64,000 nucleotides of DNA from Herbaspirillum sp. 3R11 (GTDB taxonomy: Bacteria > Pseudomonadota > Gammaproteobacteria > Burkholderiales > Burkholderiaceae_D). Below, in pieces: positions 45,493 to 56,479 of the stretch (position 1 is the first letter of the stretch; the number at the start of each line of letters is the position of its first letter). The DNA is taken from assembly GCF_004563925.1 (NCBI RefSeq), contig NZ_SPNJ01000002.1, positions 744,001-808,000 on the forward strand, given 5' to 3'. Position numbers and translations under genes: made by a program. Under the pieces are notes generated by a model. That model had not been told where the DNA came from. It made no database searches and worked only from the letters and a program-made list of their open reading frames with translations.

Positions 45493-46668
45493 TTAACGCC
45501 AGCCGAACATCATCTGCTCCGCCAGCACCCGTTTCGCCGGCGCTGCCACGTCGATCAGTCCCAATGACAAACCAAGCAAGGCTTGTGACGGTGCACCATC
45601 CGGCGCGCTGGCGAAAACCCGCGCCATCACATCGGTGAGCTTGATCGTGGCATTGCGGTCGCGACGCCGTTGCACCGCGAAGTGTTCAAGAGCGGCCGGC
45701 CCGGAGCTTGTGCGCGTCAGTGCGCTGGCCAATACTACTGCGTCGCGCAAGCCCAGATTGAGCCCCTGTCCCGCGACCGGGTGCAGGGTTTGTGCGGCGT
45801 TGCCGATGGCGACCGTGCGCGCCGAGGCGCCGGGGGCGGCATTCAGGCCCAGCGGATAACTATGGCGGGCGCTGCTGGAAGAAAAACGTCCGACGCGTCC
45901 GCCGAAGACTTCGCCGAGTTCATGCAAGAAAGCTTTGTCATCAAGCGCCAACAGATGCTTCGCCGTGTCCGGACGCACACACCAGACCAACGCATATCCG
46001 TCATCTTGCGGCAATAAAGCCAGCGGGCCTTGGGCGGTAAAACGTTCGAAAGCGCGGTGGGCAATCGCGGCCGTGGCAGTGACGTGGGTGACGATGGCGA
46101 TCTGATCGTAATCGCGCTGCACCGCCTTGGCGGTTTGTTCAGAGAACACGCCGCCTTCGGCTTGCACCACGATGCCGGCGCTGAGCGCGCGGCCGTCGGC
46201 CAGTTGCACATGGGCTTGCAGACCTTGCTCGTCGATGGCGGACACCTGCGCCGGGCGCAGTACGGTCACGCCGGTCGGCGTCAGCGCTGCCGACAAGGCC
46301 GTCACCAGCGCGCCATAACGCACCACATAACCGAGCGCGGGCAGGTCATAGTCTTCGCGATTGATCAGCGTGCGACCGAAATGCTTGCGTCGCGACACGT
46401 GGATCTGGTTGATCGACGTCACCGACGATGCCATCAGGGGCCACGCGCCGACGTCGTGCAGGATTTGCTGGCTGCCGTGGGAGAGCGCAATCGTGCGAGG
46501 GTCCTGCGCCGCCTGTTCGGCCGACTTGGCGTCGATCAGGGCGATGCGGTGTGCCGGCATGCCGCGCTTGCAGAGCAGGGCGGCGACGCTGAGGCCGACC
46601 GGACCGGCGCCGCAGATGACGACGTCGTAATCCGGTTGCGCTGGCGCGGTGGTGTCGGAAGAACTCAT
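45493..46668 (-). CDS. ubiH: FAD-dependent ubiquinone hydroxylase, UbiH/UbiF family
   Basis: This is a class A flavoprotein monooxygenase that hydroxylates the ubiquinone ring. From the start at 46668 it has 391 residues. FAD fingerprints are GAGPVG at 20-25 and a late DAxLxxNP-like GQGLNLGLRDAVVLA. The family cannot be split by sequence alone, but the pepP-ubiH order copies E. coli, favouring UbiH. A GTG at 46701 overlapping the pepP stop is an alternative start that would add 11 residues. Confidence 0.87.
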   Translation of the reverse strand: MSSSDTTAPAQPDYDVVICGAGPVGLSVAALLCKRGMPAHRIALIDAKSAEQAAQDPRTIALSHGSQQILHDVGAWPLMASSVTSINQIHVSRRKHFGRTLINREDYDLPALGYVVRYGALVTALSAALTPTGVTVLRPAQVSAIDEQGLQAHVQLADGRALSAGIVVQAEGGVFSEQTAKAVQRDYDQIAIVTHVTATAAIAHRAFERFTAQGPLALLPQDDGYALVWCVRPDTAKHLLALDDKAFLHELGEVFGGRVGRFSSSSARHSYPLGLNAAPGASARTVAIGNAAQTLHPVAGQGLNLGLRDAVVLASALTRTSSGPAALEHFAVQRRRDRNATIKLTDVMARVFASAPDGAPSQALLGLSLGLIDVAAPAKRVLAEQMMFGWR

Positions 46669-46697
46669 GGCAGGCGTGGAAAGATATCCGTAACGAT

Positions 46698-48044
<1,347 letters not shown>

Positions 48045-48072
48045 CTTGGTGCTTTCTTCCGGATGATCCGGA

Positions 48073-48783
48073 TTATCTGCCGGCGAGGGGCGTATTCAAT
48101 TCTTCCAGCTGTTCGACGGTGCCGACGTTGATCCATTCACCGCGATAGATTTCGCCGCCGACCTGGCCGCGTGCTGCGTATTCGCGCAGCAGCGGACCGA
48201 GCTTGGCATGCTCGCCCGGCGTAATGGCGTCGAACATCTGTGGCCGGTACACGCCGATATTGGCGAAGGTGAACAAGGGCGATCCTTCATTGGCGATCGA
48301 AAAACTGTTCAGCGCAAAATCGCCGGTGGGATGATGCGGTGGATTTTTCACCAGATATATCCAGGCGACGTCGCGCTTGTCCAATGGTATCGGATTTCCC
48401 CACAGGTCGTTGTCTTCGAGGACGGTCTTGACCTGTTCGAAATCGAAATGGGGGATATAGATGTCGCCCGAGATGGCGACAAAGGGTTCTTCGCCGAGCA
48501 GGTGGCGTGCCTTGGCGATGCCGCCTGCGGTTTCCAGCGCAGTGCCTTCGGAGGAGTAGTGAATCTGCGCGCCGAACTGTGTGCCGTCGCCCAAGGTCTC
48601 TTCAAACAGGTGACCGAGATGCGCGTGGTTGATCACGATGTCAGTGATGCCGGCGCGCACCAGGTTCAGGATCTGCCAGACGATCAGCGGGCGGCCGCGT
48701 ACTTTCAGCAGAGGTTTGGGACAGGTGTCGGTCAGCGGGCGCATGCGCTCGCCGCGGCCGGCGGCAAAAATCATCGCTTTCAT
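48073..48783 (-). CDS. murU: N-acetylmuramate alpha-1-phosphate uridylyltransferase MurU
   Basis: MurU transfers UMP to MurNAc-1-phosphate, closing a peptidoglycan-recycling shortcut that bypasses the fosfomycin target MurA. It has 236 residues of nucleotidyltransferase fold. The signature KAMIFAAGRGERMRPLTDTCPKPLLKV is at the N-terminus, and the ISGDIYIPHFD metal site is present. It lies 13 bases after amgK, its pathway partner. Confidence 0.92.
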   Translation of the reverse strand: MKAMIFAAGRGERMRPLTDTCPKPLLKVRGRPLIVWQILNLVRAGITDIVINHAHLGHLFEETLGDGTQFGAQIHYSSEGTALETAGGIAKARHLLGEEPFVAISGDIYIPHFDFEQVKTVLEDNDLWGNPIPLDKRDVAWIYLVKNPPHHPTGDFALNSFSIANEGSPLFTFANIGVYRPQMFDAITPGEHAKLGPLLREYAARGQVGGEIYRGEWINVGTVEQLEELNTPLAGR

Positions 48784-48796
48784 GGCGTATCCGGCC

Positions 48797-49822
48797 TCAG
48801 AAGGTATAGCCGACTTGCGGCGCTTTGTCTTCCAACTTTTCGATCAGTCTGACCAACGGGATCAGCGCGCTATAGCGGCGCGCAGCCCTGAGCGTGTATT
48901 CCATGACCAGCGGCATGTCCTTCAGGTAGGCGTCCTTGCCGTCGCGATGGTAAAGGCGTGCAAATATGCCGAGTACTTTCAGGTGGCGCTGCAGGCCCAT
49001 GAATTCGAAATCGCGGTAGAAGGTGTCGATGTCCGGCGCCACCGACAGGCCGGCGCGCCTGGCGCGTTCCCAGTAGCGGATGACCCAGTCCAGCACCATT
49101 TCTTCGTCCCACTGGATGTAGGCGTCGCGCAGCAGCGAAACCAGGTCGTAGGTGATCGGGCCGTAGACCGCATCCTGGAAATCGATGATGCCCGGATTGC
49201 CGGCCGGCAGTACCATGAGGTTGCGCGAGTGGTAGTCGCGGTGCACGAACACCTGCGTTTGCGCCAGGTTATTGGCGAGCAGCGTGTCGAACACCTTGGC
49301 CAGCGTGTTCTTCTGGTCGTCGGTCAGCGTCACGTTCAGATGCTTGGCGATGTACCAGTCTGGAAACAGCTGCAGCTCCCGTGAAAGCAGGGCACGATCA
49401 TATTCCGGCAGCACATCCGGCTTGCTCTGAGTCTGCAGCAGCACCAGCGCGTCGATGGCGTCGATGTAGAGCTTGTGGGCGGTATCGTTGTTGAGCTGGT
49501 TCAGGTAGGTGGTGGTGCCCAGATCCGACAGCAGCAGGAAGCCGCGTTCGACATCTTGCGCCAGCACGGTCGGCACCGACACGCCGGTTTTGCCGAAGAC
49601 CTCGGCGACGTGGATGAACGGGCGCACGTTTTCTTGTGGCGGCGGCGCATCCATGACGATCAGCGTTTTACCGTCCGGCGTATCCACGCGGAAATAGCGG
49701 CGGAAGCTGGCATCGGCCGAGGCGGGACGCAGCGTATCGACCTTGGTGGGGACGGCGAGGGTGGGCAGCCATTCTTGCAGCTGGGACAGGCGCGGATCGG
49801 CAGGGGAATTATTTAAAGACAT
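48797..49822 (-). CDS. amgK: N-acetylmuramate/N-acetylglucosamine kinase AmgK
   Basis: AmgK phosphorylates MurNAc and GlcNAc at the anomeric position, giving MurU its substrate. It has 341 residues of aminoglycoside-phosphotransferase fold. The catalytic loop VHRDYHSRNLMVL and the metal-binding IIDFQD are at about 192-215. Start ATG 49822 is used; a TTG two codons upstream is open. It is the first gene of amgK-murU-pepP-ubiH and divergent from lptD across 98 bases. Confidence 0.92.
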   Translation of the reverse strand: MSLNNSPADPRLSQLQEWLPTLAVPTKVDTLRPASADASFRRYFRVDTPDGKTLIVMDAPPPQENVRPFIHVAEVFGKTGVSVPTVLAQDVERGFLLLSDLGTTTYLNQLNNDTAHKLYIDAIDALVLLQTQSKPDVLPEYDRALLSRELQLFPDWYIAKHLNVTLTDDQKNTLAKVFDTLLANNLAQTQVFVHRDYHSRNLMVLPAGNPGIIDFQDAVYGPITYDLVSLLRDAYIQWDEEMVLDWVIRYWERARRAGLSVAPDIDTFYRDFEFMGLQRHLKVLGIFARLYHRDGKDAYLKDMPLVMEYTLRAARRYSALIPLVRLIEKLEDKAPQVGYTF

Positions 49823-49920
49823 GAACAATCAGAGGAATTCGTTTGATGATGTTGAGTTCCCATATAATAAGGGATTAAATCCAAAAAATCGCCTGCCATG
49901 GTGTTTGAACGCTTCTTTAC

Positions 49921-52215
49921 ATGATCCGCTTTTTCAAGTTTCCATTTGGTCGTAGTGCCGACTTGCGGATGTCGCGTTTCTTTACGTCCCTTGCCTCTCT
50001 TGCAGTCGCGGCGTCGGCCACGACCGTTTTACCGATCTCTGCGCAGGCGCAGACCACCCAGAATACGCCGGCCAAGCCCAATTCCAAAACCGACGACAAG
50101 GATGCTCCCGTCAACGTCAGCGCCGAGCAGATGACCGGCCGTCCTGACCGCCAGATCAACCTTGACCGCGACGTCGAAGTCGTGCGCGGCGAAACTACCA
50201 TCAAGGCCGACAAGGCCGAGTATCGCATCATCAAGGATGAGGTCGAAGCGACCGGACACGTCTGGATGAAGCGTCTGCAGGATCGCTATACCGGCGACAA
50301 GGCGTTGATGAACATGGATTCGGGCAAGGGCTATGTCACCAATCCGACTTACCTGTTCGGCAAGAACGGCGGTCGCGGCAAGGCTGAAAAGATCGACTTC
50401 CTGTCCGACGACCAGGCCAAGGTCACCGAAGGCACTTACAGCACCTGTGAAGCGCTCGATCCGGACTGGTACATCCAGGCGTCGACCATGGATCTCGACA
50501 GCGGCCGCGATGTCGGCACCATGCATAGCGGCATCGTGTATTTCAAGGGCGTGCCTATCCTCGGCGCGCCGCTGATGTCCTTCCCGTTGTCCGGGGAGCG
50601 CAAGTCGGGCGTGCTGCCACCGACTTTCGGCGTCACCAGCACCGGCGGCGCGGAATTGACCGTGCCTTACTATTTCAACATCGCTCCCAATCGTGATCTG
50701 ACGCTGTATCCGCGTTATATCGCGCGACGTGGTTTGCAAATGGGCGTTGAGGGGCGCTATCTCGGCGAGGACTATTCCGGGACAACCAGGGTTGAAGGAA
50801 TTCAGGATCGCGTGACAGGCACGGGGCGTTACTCCCTTTCGTCCCTGCATTCCCAAACGCTGGCGCCGAATCTGGTGTTCGGCTGGAATGTCAACAAGGC
50901 GTCGGACAACGACTACCCGAGCGATTTTTCGCATTCGGTGACGGCCAGCACGCAGCGCTTGCTGACCCGCGACGTCAGCCTGAGCTATTCCGGGACGTAT
51001 TGGAATGCGGTGGGTCGCATGACCAAGTACCAGTTGCTGCAGGATATCAATAATCCTATCCAGAAGCCGTATGATCGTGTCCCGCAATTGACGTTGACCG
51101 CCATACGTCAGGATGTCGGTGGTTTCGATCTCAATTTCGCCTCCGAATTTGCGCGGTTCTCGAACACGTTCACCACCGGAGCCTTCGCCGGCTCCGAAAT
51201 GGTCAGCGGTGACCGCATGTACGCCAACCAGTCGGTCTCCTACCCGATCATCCGACCCGGCTATTTCATTACGCCCAAGGCATCTCTGGATGCCACCACG
51301 TATCGCCTGAACAATGTCAGTGTCGGTGCGCCGACCAATCTGACGCGTGTTGTGCCGACGTATTCGCTTGACGCGGGCATGACCTTTGAGCGCGATACCA
51401 ACTTGTTCGGTCGCGACATGACGCAAACGCTGGAGCCGCGTCTGTTCTACGTGCGCACCCCTTATCGCGACCAGAGCCAGTATCCGAATTTCGACTCGGG
51501 CCTGGCCGATTTCAACTACGCGCAGATTTTCAGCGAGAACCGTTTTGTCGGCCATGATCGCATCAGCGATGCGAACCAGATCACCGGTGCGCTGGTGTCC
51601 CGTTTCATCGAAGAAGACGGCCTGGAGCGCTTGCGTGTGGCAGTTGGTCAGCGCTTCTATTTTGCTGATCCGAAGGTTGTGCTGGATGGTACTTCCGCCA
51701 CCGTCAACGGTAGCAAATCCGATCTGCTGCTGTCCCTCGGCGGTCAGATCACCAGGCAGCTCTCTCTCGACAACACCGTCCAATACAGCGAAACGCTGCG
51801 TCAGATGGTGCGTTCCAACTTTGGCGCGCGCTGGCAACCGGCCCCCAAGAAAGTGCTGAACCTGACCTATCGTCTCGATCGCACCAACGCCACCGGCATC
51901 CTCAAGCAGATGGATATCTCCGGTCAGTGGCCGGTGTCGCAACGCTGGTATGCTGTCAGCCGCATCAACTATTCGATTCCCGACAAGACCGTGGCAGAAG
52001 GTCTGCTGGGCATGGAATACAAAGCCGATTGCTGGGTGTTCCGCCTGGTGGCGCAGCGCATTCCGACCTCGTCGAGCAAAGCGTCCACTTCGTTCTTCAT
52101 CCAGCTTGAGCTGAACGGTTTCTCCAAGATTGGCTCGAACCCGCTGGATGCGCTCAGTGCCAGCATTCCCGGCTATCAGATCATCAACAAGCCAGACGAT
52201 CTCACACGTTATTAA
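49921..52215 (+). CDS. lptD: LPS assembly protein LptD
   Basis: LptD is the outer-membrane barrel that inserts LPS with LptE. It has 764 residues: a signal peptide to about residue 43 (PISAQAQ), an N-terminal OstA/jellyroll domain (about 65-200) and a 26-strand barrel (about 220-760). It has only two cysteines, C176 and C704, so it can form a single interdomain disulfide instead of the two pairs of E. coli. An ATG at 49969 would give a more usual signal peptide. It begins an lptD-surA-pdxA-rsmA operon. Confidence 0.95.
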   Translation: MIRFFKFPFGRSADLRMSRFFTSLASLAVAASATTVLPISAQAQTTQNTPAKPNSKTDDKDAPVNVSAEQMTGRPDRQINLDRDVEVVRGETTIKADKAEYRIIKDEVEATGHVWMKRLQDRYTGDKALMNMDSGKGYVTNPTYLFGKNGGRGKAEKIDFLSDDQAKVTEGTYSTCEALDPDWYIQASTMDLDSGRDVGTMHSGIVYFKGVPILGAPLMSFPLSGERKSGVLPPTFGVTSTGGAELTVPYYFNIAPNRDLTLYPRYIARRGLQMGVEGRYLGEDYSGTTRVEGIQDRVTGTGRYSLSSLHSQTLAPNLVFGWNVNKASDNDYPSDFSHSVTASTQRLLTRDVSLSYSGTYWNAVGRMTKYQLLQDINNPIQKPYDRVPQLTLTAIRQDVGGFDLNFASEFARFSNTFTTGAFAGSEMVSGDRMYANQSVSYPIIRPGYFITPKASLDATTYRLNNVSVGAPTNLTRVVPTYSLDAGMTFERDTNLFGRDMTQTLEPRLFYVRTPYRDQSQYPNFDSGLADFNYAQIFSENRFVGHDRISDANQITGALVSRFIEEDGLERLRVAVGQRFYFADPKVVLDGTSATVNGSKSDLLLSLGGQITRQLSLDNTVQYSETLRQMVRSNFGARWQPAPKKVLNLTYRLDRTNATGILKQMDISGQWPVSQRWYAVSRINYSIPDKTVAEGLLGMEYKADCWVFRLVAQRIPTSSSKASTSFFIQLELNGFSKIGSNPLDALSASIPGYQIINKPDDLTRY

Positions 52216-52227
52216 ACCGATAATTAT

Positions 52228-53682
52228 ATGAACGCTTCCATTTCCTTGCGCCGTCATCTTTCCGCTGGCATCTCCACTCGCATCACATCCGGTATCGTCT
52301 TGCTGTGCATGTCGCTCGGCATGGTCGGCAACGCCCAGGCGCAATTTGCCACGACTGCCACGCCGGCTGTTCCCGGACTGCAGGTGCCGCCGAGCGCCTT
52401 GCCGGCAGCATCTGCGCCGGCAGCCGCTGCATCGCGCGCGCCGCGTCCGGTTGATTCGATTCTTGTCGTCGTCAACAACGACGTCATCACGCGCCAGGAA
52501 CTCAATGAGCGCCTAGTGTCGGTGCAGAAGCGTCTGACTTCGCAGGGCGTCGCGCTGCCGCCGCGCAATCAGTTGCAGAGCCAGTTGCTCGAACGCATGA
52601 TCGTCGAGCGCGCACAGACACAAATGGCAAAAGAAAACGGTATCGTCGTCGATGACGTCATGCTGGATCGCGCGATCTTGCGCATTGCCGAGCAGAACAA
52701 GATGTCGATGGCTGATTTCCGCACCCAGCTCGAACGTGAAGGCATGGCTTACCCGGCCTTCCGCGAAGACATTCGTCGCGAAATCATCATGCAGCGCCTG
52801 CGTGAACGCGAAGTCGACAACAAGGTATTGGTGTCGGAATCGGAAGTGGACAATTACCTGGCGGCAGAGAACAACACCGCCGTCAAGCACGAAGACCTGA
52901 ACCTGGCGCAAATTCTCGTGCGCGTGCCGGAAAATGCGTCGCCGGAGCAAGTGGCGGCACGTCGCCAGCGTGCGGAGGAAGTGCTGCGTCAACTGAAGAC
53001 CGGCGCCGATTTTGCCAAGACTGCAGCGACTTATTCCGACAGCAGCGATGCCCTCAACGGCGGGGATCTCGGCTGGCGCGCGCAAGACCGTCTGCCGCAA
53101 CTGTTCCTTGACGCGGTAGCCACTCTGAAGCCGGGCGAAGTCTCCGCCATCATCAAGAGCGGCAACGGCTTTCATATCGTCAAACTGATTGATCGTCGTG
53201 GCGCCAGCACCACCGCCAAGGCCGGTGCTCCTGCGGTCGAACAAACGCATGCGCGCCACATTCTGATCAAGGTCAATCAAGTGGTGTCCGCCGCCGAAGC
53301 ACGTCGCAAATTGCTGGAACTGAAAGAGCGTCTCGACCATAAGGCGGCGACCTTCGAAGAATTGGCCAAGCTGTATTCGAATGACTTGTCGGCGTCGAAG
53401 GGCGGTGATCTGGGATGGATCTATCCGGGCGACACCGTGCCGGAATTCGAGCGCGCGATGAACGAACTGAAGCCGGGTGAAGTGAGCCAGCCGATCGAAT
53501 CGCCATTCGGTTTCCATCTGATCCAGGTGGTCGAGCGCAAGACCGATAACGGTTCGCAGGAACGTGCACGCCTGGCTGCACGCCAGGCGATTCGCGAACG
53601 CAAGATCGACGAGGCGACCGAAGACTGGTTGCGTCAGTTGCGCGACCGCGCCTACGTCGAATTCCGCGCCGACGACAACTGA
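52228..53682 (+). CDS. surA: peptidyl-prolyl isomerase/periplasmic chaperone SurA
   Basis: SurA escorts outer-membrane proteins, including LptD, to the BAM complex. It has 484 residues, longer than the E. coli protein (428). The signal peptide spans about 1-38 (GNAQAQF). It has an N-terminal chaperone region (about 70-190) and two parvulin domains (about 220-320 and 335-435), each starting near [12 protein letters not shown] or [10 protein letters not shown]. It lies 12 bases after lptD. Confidence 0.95.
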   Translation: MNASISLRRHLSAGISTRITSGIVLLCMSLGMVGNAQAQFATTATPAVPGLQVPPSALPAASAPAAAASRAPRPVDSILVVVNNDVITRQELNERLVSVQKRLTSQGVALPPRNQLQSQLLERMIVERAQTQMAKENGIVVDDVMLDRAILRIAEQNKMSMADFRTQLEREGMAYPAFREDIRREIIMQRLREREVDNKVLVSESEVDNYLAAENNTAVKHEDLNLAQILVRVPENASPEQVAARRQRAEEVLRQLKTGADFAKTAATYSDSSDALNGGDLGWRAQDRLPQLFLDAVATLKPGEVSAIIKSGNGFHIVKLIDRRGASTTAKAGAPAVEQTHARHILIKVNQVVSAAEARRKLLELKERLDHKAATFEELAKLYSNDLSASKGGDLGWIYPGDTVPEFERAMNELKPGEVSQPIESPFGFHLIQVVERKTDNGSQERARLAARQAIRERKIDEATEDWLRQLRDRAYVEFRADDN

Positions 53683-53690
53683 TCACCCTG

Positions 53691-54749
53691 ATGTCCGCAG
53701 CTTCGTCCGCAGTTCCTGAAGATCAACGCCGGCGTCCCACGCTGGCAATCACGTGCGGAGAGCCGGCGGGCATCGGCCCCGAAATTTCCATCCGGGCCGC
53801 CTGGCAGCTGCGTGCAGAAGTGCGCAGCGTCCTGCTCGGCGACGCCGCCTTCCTGGCACAGACGGCGCAGGCGCTGGACCCCGCCATCGCCTTGTCGGCC
53901 TTGTCGTTGCAGGCCTTTCGCAACAGCGGACTGCCCAACTTCCCGCAGGATCGCTTGATCGTCATTGACTGCCCCACCAGCGAACCGGTCGTTCCGGGCT
54001 TGCTCGATGCGCGCAATGGCCGCGCCGTGCTGCAGACGCTCGACGTTGCGGTTCAGTGGGCGCTGCAGGGGCAATTCGACGCCATCGTTACCGCGCCGCT
54101 GCAAAAAAGCACAATCAATGATGCCGGCGTGCCCTTCACCGGGCACACCGAATATCTCGCAGAGCGCACCGCCACCGCGCACGTCGTGATGATGCTGGCC
54201 GGCGGCGATGCGCCACATTTGCGTGTTGCGCTGGCGACCACGCATCTGGCGCTCAAGGACGTGTCGGCGGCGATCACCTTCGACGGCCTCAGCCGCACGC
54301 TCGACATCATCCATGCAGACCTGCGCGACAAATTCGGCATCGCACGGCCCCGTATCCTGGTCACCGGCCTCAATCCGCACGCCGGCGAAAATGGTTATCT
54401 CGGTCGCGAAGAAATCGACGTCATCAGCCCGGCGCTGGCTGCGGCCAAGGCGCGCGGTATCGACGTCGCCGGTCCGTATCCGGCCGACACGCTGTTTCAG
54501 CACAAATATCTTGAGCATGCCGATTGCGTGCTCGCCATGTACCACGACCAGGGCCTGCCGGTGTTGAAATTCGCCAGCTTCGGCCAGGGCGTCAACATCA
54601 CGCTGGGCCTGCCCATCATCCGCACCTCCGTTGACCACGGCACCGCGCTCGACCTCGCCGCCCAAGGCTTGGGTCGCGCTGACCACGGCAGCATGGTCGA
54701 AGCCATCAGGACAGCGGCGCTCATGGCCCGCGCCAAGAATTCCCTATGA
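53691..54749 (+). CDS. pdxA: 4-hydroxythreonine-4-phosphate dehydrogenase PdxA
   Basis: PdxA oxidises 4-phosphohydroxy-threonine in pyridoxal phosphate synthesis. It has 352 residues. The metal-binding and substrate segments [28 protein letters not shown] and [12 protein letters not shown] are conserved. It starts 8 bases after surA and overlaps rsmA by ATGA. Confidence 0.95.
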   Translation: MSAASSAVPEDQRRRPTLAITCGEPAGIGPEISIRAAWQLRAEVRSVLLGDAAFLAQTAQALDPAIALSALSLQAFRNSGLPNFPQDRLIVIDCPTSEPVVPGLLDARNGRAVLQTLDVAVQWALQGQFDAIVTAPLQKSTINDAGVPFTGHTEYLAERTATAHVVMMLAGGDAPHLRVALATTHLALKDVSAAITFDGLSRTLDIIHADLRDKFGIARPRILVTGLNPHAGENGYLGREEIDVISPALAAAKARGIDVAGPYPADTLFQHKYLEHADCVLAMYHDQGLPVLKFASFGQGVNITLGLPIIRTSVDHGTALDLAAQGLGRADHGSMVEAIRTAALMARAKNSL

Positions 54750-55531
54750 AACATATCGCCCGTAAACGTTTTGGCCAGAATTTTCTGACCGATCAGACCG
54801 TCCTGTACGACATCATCAGCGCCATCGCACCGCAGAAGGACGACGTCATGGTCGAGATCGGTCCCGGTCTGGCTGCGATGACCCGCCTGTTGCTCGAATC
54901 ACTCGACGAGATGCATGTGGTCGAACTTGATCGCGACCTGGTGGCGCGCCTGCAGAAGCAGTTCGATCCGAAGCGTCTGCATGTGCATTCGGCCGATGCG
55001 CTCAAATTCGATTTCACGTCGATTCCGGTACCTGCCGGGCGCAAGTTGCGCGTGGTCGGCAACCTGCCGTACAACATCTCCAGTCCGCTCATGTTCCATC
55101 TGGCCGAGCTGGCGCCGCTGGTGCAGGACCAGCATTTCATGCTGCAGAAGGAAGTCGTCGAGCGCATGGTCGCCGATCCCGGCAGCAAGGCTTTCGGGCG
55201 TCTCTCGGTGATGCTGCAGTGGCGTTATCAGATGCAGCTGATGTTCGTGGTGCCGCCGACCGCCTTTGATCCGCCGCCGCGCGTGGAGTCGGCGATTGTG
55301 CGCATGATCCCGATTGCGCAGCCGCTTGAATGCGATCAGTCCCTGCTCGAAGAAGTCGTCACCAAGGCGTTCTCCCAACGCCGCAAGGTAATCCGCAATT
55401 GTGTCGCCGGTTTGCTCGTTGAAGCCGACCTGATCGCCGCCGGCATCGATCCGCAGGCGCGCCCCGAAGCCGTACCGATGGAGCAGTTCGTCGCGCTGGC
55501 CAACGTGTTGCGGCAACATCGCGCCGGCTGA
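54746..55531 (+). CDS. rsmA: 16S rRNA dimethyladenosine transferase RsmA (KsgA)
   Basis: RsmA dimethylates A1518 and A1519 of 16S rRNA. It has 261 residues. Motifs are KRFGQNFL at the start, the SAM loop [15 protein letters not shown] (about 38-52) and the catalytic NLPYN near residue 107. It overlaps the pdxA stop and closes the lptD-surA-pdxA-rsmA unit. Confidence 0.96.
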   Translation: MKHIARKRFGQNFLTDQTVLYDIISAIAPQKDDVMVEIGPGLAAMTRLLLESLDEMHVVELDRDLVARLQKQFDPKRLHVHSADALKFDFTSIPVPAGRKLRVVGNLPYNISSPLMFHLAELAPLVQDQHFMLQKEVVERMVADPGSKAFGRLSVMLQWRYQMQLMFVVPPTAFDPPPRVESAIVRMIPIAQPLECDQSLLEEVVTKAFSQRRKVIRNCVAGLLVEADLIAAGIDPQARPEAVPMEQFVALANVLRQHRAG

Positions 55532-55557
55532 ATCTGCGACCGCTGTGCGGTCGTAAA

Positions 55558-55911
55558 TTATTTACGCATCGATTTCAGCAGCAATTCCATGAAGTCCACC
55601 GCCAGTTGCTGATCCTGCGGCCCCAGCAGGATGAAGCGGCCCAGCGCGTTTTCCAGACGCGCCGCAGCCGCCTTGCCGGCGTCGCTGGCGTTTTTTCCTG
55701 ACTGGCTGTTCTGTTCGGCGATGAGATAGAGTGACGACACCGGGACGTCAAGCGCCTTGGCGACGTTTTCCAGCATGTCGGGAGTGAGGCGCTGCTTGTC
55801 GCGTTCGACGCGCGACAGATTGGCGGCATCGGTGCCGGCGACCAATGCAATTTCTTCCAGGCTCGCTTTTCTTTCCTTGCGAATCTTGCGTAGGACTTGG
55901 CCAATATTCAT
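55558..55911 (-). CDS. small helix-turn-helix transcriptional regulator (XRE type)
   Basis: This is a 117-residue protein with an XRE/Cro-type HTH in the first 60 residues (IGQVLRKIRKERKASLEEIALVAGTDAANLSRVERDKQRLT) and an uncharacterised C-terminal part ending LLLKSMRK. AGGAGAATT precedes the ATG. Two copies of TTGCG-N5-CGCAA lie in its upstream region, one 22 bases before the start, and are probably its own operators. It converges on rsmA with a 26-base gap. The target genes are not evident, but the MCP gene across the intergenic region is a candidate. Confidence 0.87.
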   Translation of the reverse strand: MNIGQVLRKIRKERKASLEEIALVAGTDAANLSRVERDKQRLTPDMLENVAKALDVPVSSLYLIAEQNSQSGKNASDAGKAAAARLENALGRFILLGPQDQQLAVDFMELLLKSMRK

Positions 55912-55932
55912 TTATCAATTCTCCTGCCAACA

Positions 55933-55947
55933 TTGCGTGAGGCGCAA
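55933..55947. promoter_or_regulatory. operator-like inverted repeat 1 (HTH gene)
   Basis: TTGCG-TGAGG-CGCAA is a perfect 5-bp inverted repeat with a 5-base centre. It overlaps the likely leader or promoter of the HTH gene, 22 bases before its ATG. Confidence 0.6.
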
Positions 55948-55977
55948 AGTCGTGCGGACAAATTTTTTGCTAAAATA

Positions 55978-55992
55978 TTGCGTATTGCGCAA
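55978..55992. promoter_or_regulatory. operator-like inverted repeat 2 (HTH gene)
   Basis: TTGCG-TATTG-CGCAA repeats the arms of the site at 55933-55947 exactly, 45 bp centre to centre (about four helical turns). An extended -10-like TGC-TAAAAT (55968-55976) lies just before it on the plus strand. Confidence 0.6.
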
Positions 55993-56479
55993 ATAATCGA
56001 CGCCAAACCAAGGCCTGCAAGCAAAAATAAATCTTGCTTTGCGGCATTGACGATTCAACCCTGTCGGAACCGCACCACGAAAGGCGGCAATCGGCAGGCA
56101 GGCGAAGAGATCAGCAGGTTCTCTCACGCAGCGGCTCGCTTATGACAGCTGCGCGGACGAGCGTCCTTTCTTTCATCATAGTTCGCCGACCGCGAGATGA
56201 AACCTGTATTTGCGCATGCTGTCATCTGACAGGGAAACGTCGCACATGGTCATCAGGAATTTCCCGATGGCAGCGCGATGCGTTGCGGATTAGTCTTGCG
56301 GAAATTTTCCGCACTTCAATATTGCGTCATTGCATCAGCGACGCCTTCGACAAATGCTTGTTGAAGCGTGATCTCCCGACGCGTAGTATCGACTCATCCG
56401 GATCGGAGTACCCGGGACGCGTCGCGTCAGCCGTCAGCCAATACGTTCAATTGCACTTTTACATGACAAGGGGAAATGT
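55993..56479. other. intergenic region upstream of the MCP gene
   Basis: No gene is convincing in this 487-base stretch. Open frames here lack family resemblance and ribosome-binding sites. It holds two further perfect inverted repeats: CTGTCA-TC-TGACAG at 56219-56232 and TGCGGAA-ATT-TTCCGCA at 56297-56313. AAGGGGAAATGT precedes the MCP ATG. A sigma28-type flagellar promoter was looked for and not seen. Confidence 0.5.

Noticed and set aside
50029-52344. Open frame of over 700 codons on the minus strand opposite lptD
   Set aside because: LptD is a clear family member with a good domain layout. The opposite frame shows a low-complexity His/Gly/Arg pattern and starts and ends without any gene signals.
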